Shown: positions 19,740-21,870 of the stretch, piece after piece
How the letters are laid out: each line of letters starts with the position of its first letter
How positions within the stretch are numbered: position 1 is the first letter of the stretch
DNA from: a virus
Virus record (IMG/VR): IMGVR_UViG_3300020470_001312
Coordinates: 1-21,870 of that record
Length of the DNA stretch: 21,870 bases
Strand: one strand, 5' to 3'
Made by a program: the position numbers and the translations under genes
Notes under the pieces: generated by a model
Told to the model about the DNA's origin: nothing
The model's database searches: none
What the model saw: only the letters and a program-made list of their open reading frames with translations

Positions 19740-21870
19740 ATGAACCAGATAGAAACAAAATCAATACTAGCAAAATGTTTGGCAACGGAAAACATCGAAG
19801 TCATTCATGATAAAAACATGCCTACAGCGGCATTTGATGTTAAGAACAGAAAATTACTTCTTCCAGTTTGGAAGGAGATGTCTACAGACTTATATGATCT
19901 GTTTATTGGCCATGAAGTTGGACACGCACATGAAACTCCTGAAGAAGGATGGCATGATTTCGTAATTGAAGACATGAACAAAAAAGCATTCCTTAATGTT
20001 GTTGAAGATGTTCGTATTGAAAAGAAAATTAAAGCAAGATATCCTGGTTTAGTTAAGTCCTTCTACAAAGGTTACAAAGAATTATTTGATAAAGACTTTT
20101 TTGGTATTGGTAACTTAGACGTTGACCAACTACCACTTATTGATAGAGTAAACCTACATTATAAAGTAGGCCATCTACTTGGTGTTACATTCGCAGAACA
20201 CGAAAAAGATTTAGTAGAAAGAATTGGCAAAGTTAAAACTTTTGAAGAGGTTATGAAACTTGCTGAAGAACTTTATGGCAATCATAAAAAAGAACAAGAG
20301 GAAAGACAAGAAGACCTCTCAGACTTTATTGAAAAAAACATGCCACACCCTTTTACACAAGAAGGACAGGAAGAGTTACAAGAAAGACAGCAACAAAGGG
20401 AAGCTGCTAAGGAACAAATCCAAGAAGAAAGAGATGCAGCTGAAGAAGCATACGAAAAAGAAGAGAATCGTAGACGTGATCTTCAAAACGAAGCATGGGA
20501 CAATGATCAAGAATTTGATGAAGACCAATTCAAAGATGAAGATGGTAGAGATGAACATGCAAGCAGATCATCATACGACGGATTGACTTGGGATGAAAGA
20601 CAAGATTTAGAAGATCGTGAGAGAAAACTTGAAGAAGAAGAAAAAGAAGATGCGAAAAGTGTTCTTGAAGCACAAAAAGAAAAAGATCTTCTTGATGAGA
20701 TTCAAGACTACTTAGATGAAGATGGACATTCAATTACAGACTCACAGTTTAGAAAAAATGAGAAAGGTTTAGTTGATGAAGATTCAAAAGATTTAAAACA
20801 TGTCAAACCTTTTAAAGGTGAAGTAGCTGATTATGTTGTTCCAATGGAAGAGGTATATGATTGGAACGAATGTGCTAGAGTTACTAGGACATATAGAGAA
20901 GAAGACAGTTATATGGGATCTTGGAAAGAAGAAGAGATTACAGATGTCAAAGGTTATGGTCAGAAACTTTGGAAAGAGTATGAACCAAAACAAAGATCTA
21001 TAATTAACTCAATGGCTCAACAGTTTGAACTTAGAAAAGCAGCAACATCATTTAAGAAATCTAGAATTTCTAAAACAGGTAAGTTGAATGAGGACAAGCT
21101 TTGGGCATACAAAATTACTGAAGATCTTTTCCACCAAACTCAAATCGTACCACAAGGTAAGAATCATGGTATCCTAATGTTCGTAGACATGTCAGGTAGC
21201 ATGAACAGACAGATGAAGGGTACATTAGAACAAATGGAAACGATGGCAATGTTTTGCAGAAGAGTTAACATTCCTTTTGATGTTTATGGATTTAGTGATT
21301 CAGGAAAAAGAACATCAAGTCATACCAAACAACAATTGGTAGACGAACTTACAGCAGAAGGTGGTAGAGGTAACTTTAGTTTTGCACACTTACTTAGCTC
21401 TAAGTGGAACAATGTTCAATGGAACGACGCAATGGCTTACCTACAAGTAATGAAAAAAGGTTATGAGCGTTCTAGGTATTACACAGATTTAACTGACGGA
21501 CATTATGTTTACCTTGATAACAGATTCTTTAGACTAGGTGGTACACCACTTGTAGCAGCACTTACATTGGCTCCTGAGTTAGCAAAAAGATTCCAAAAGA
21601 ATTACAATGTAGAAAAATTGACTACAATAATTCTAACAGATGGTGACCCAACTGATGATCTTACTTTTGTTGATGACCCAGATGCAGATCAGCACTGGGC
21701 TAGACATAGTGATAAGAAATTTGTAATCAAAGATGGAGCAACAACATTCTCAATTCCAACTAATGATAGTTATTATAATAATAGAAAAGAGAATGTGATA
21801 TTACTTTTAGAATACTATAAGAGAATCACACAATCTGTTCTAATTAACTTCCACTTATTAGATGACAATT
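19740..21870 (+). CDS. HExxH metallopeptidase-like / VWA-domain protein, CobT-like (3' end missing)
   Basis: The frame is open from ATG 19740 to the window end (710 codons). The N-terminal 190 residues contain LFIGHEVGHAHETP with HEVGH at 58-62, a zinc-peptidase signature, and a further VVEDVRIEKKIK motif where a third ligand might be. Residues about 190-330 are a Glu/Gln/Lys/Asp-rich, probably coiled or disordered linker. The C-terminal part is a von Willebrand A domain with a full metal-site (MIDAS) motif: DMSGSM (D483, S485, S487), GGTPL (T602) and LTDGDP (D634). This linker-plus-VWA layout resembles CobT, the cobaltochelatase subunit, and similar genes occur in marine T4-like phages beside a CobS-like MoxR ATPase. 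A peptidase or ATPase-partner role is as likely as cobalt insertion. Confidence 0.85.
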   Translation, partial: MNQIETKSILAKCLATENIEVIHDKNMPTAAFDVKNRKLLLPVWKEMSTDLYDLFIGHEVGHAHETPEEGWHDFVIEDMNKKAFLNVVEDVRIEKKIKARYPGLVKSFYKGYKELFDKDFFGIGNLDVDQLPLIDRVNLHYKVGHLLGVTFAEHEKDLVERIGKVKTFEEVMKLAEELYGNHKKEQEERQEDLSDFIEKNMPHPFTQEGQEELQERQQQREAAKEQIQEERDAAEEAYEKEENRRRDLQNEAWDNDQEFDEDQFKDEDGRDEHASRSSYDGLTWDERQDLEDRERKLEEEEKEDAKSVLEAQKEKDLLDEIQDYLDEDGHSITDSQFRKNEKGLVDEDSKDLKHVKPFKGEVADYVVPMEEVYDWNECARVTRTYREEDSYMGSWKEEEITDVKGYGQKLWKEYEPKQRSIINSMAQQFELRKAATSFKKSRISKTGKLNEDKLWAYKITEDLFHQTQIVPQGKNHGILMFVDMSGSMNRQMKGTLEQMETMAMFCRRVNIPFDVYGFSDSGKRTSSHTKQQLVDELTAEGGRGNFSFAHLLSSKWNNVQWNDAMAYLQVMKKGYERSRYYTDLTDGHYVYLDNRFFRLGGTPLVAALTLAPELAKRFQKNYNVEKLTTIILTDGDPTDDLTFVDDPDADQHWARHSDKKFVIKDGATTFSIPTNDSYYNNRKENVILLLEYYKRITQSVLINFHLLDDN

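Noticed and set aside
20260-20586. 108-codon Lys-rich frame inside the VWA gene
   Set aside because: It is a shifted reading of the Glu/Lys/Gln-rich linker of the 19740 gene, whose own frame is open throughout.

Overview
The window is a gene-dense, A+T-rich (about one third G+C by eye) stretch of a T4-like myovirus genome. Every gene I can support lies on the + strand, with short gaps or overlaps. Several T4 core proteins are recognisable: a gp19-type tail tube protein, UvsY, UvsW, the late sigma factor gp55, a DexA-like exonuclease, and the gp47/gp46 recombination nuclease. Marine-type auxiliary genes are mixed in: an IscA-like carrier, peptide deformylase, glutaredoxin, a ClpP-like protease and a VWA-domain protein of the type often labelled CobT. 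This mix resembles marine T4-like phages such as cyanophages and pelagimyophages. A phage-encoded TonB-dependent receptor with a signal peptide implies a Gram-negative host. I cannot name the host.

Layout. 1-1062: end of an IscA-like gene, a small basic protein and the tail tube protein. 1083-4603: uvsY, an unknown conserved gene, uvsW, an Sm-like protein gene and the gp55 gene, headed by a strong sigma-70-type promoter. 4600-10840: a 7-deazaguanine DNA-modification block (queE, a purine phosphoribosyltransferase, folE, dexA-like, dpdA, a T-fold protein, a glycosyltransferase, queD). 10843-15015: gp47, gp46, a methyltransferase, glutaredoxin and peptide deformylase. 15037-15982: an unknown conserved gene and a ClpP-like protease. 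16028-19640: an envelope/cobalamin-flavoured block with a secreted glycine-zipper protein, a BtuB-like TonB-dependent receptor, and a radical SAM protein with a B12-binding-like N-terminus. 19671-21870: a promoter and a large HExxH plus VWA protein that runs off the window.

How it fits together. FolE, QueD and QueE are three successive steps from GTP to 7-carboxy-7-deazaguanine, and DpdA is the transglycosylase that swaps guanine in DNA for a 7-deazaguanine. The phage DNA is therefore probably modified; queC is not in the window. The PRTase could recycle the guanine that DpdA releases (inference). gp55 is encoded here, and three intergenic TATAAATA-like late promoters (6225, 15011, 18176) match its expected target.

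The most unusual items are these: (1) the phage-borne BtuB-like receptor, preceded by a secreted protein and followed by a radical SAM protein with a B12-binding-like domain; (2) two sigma-70 promoters 18.6 kb apart that carry the same 17-bp palindrome between -35 and -10, with a compensatory base-pair change; (3) promoters placed so close to the start codons of uvsY, queE and the radical SAM gene that their mRNAs would be nearly leaderless.

No tRNA, rRNA, CRISPR array, insertion sequence or integrase was seen. No gene-free stretch reaches 300 bases; the longest is 19641-19739, which holds a promoter.
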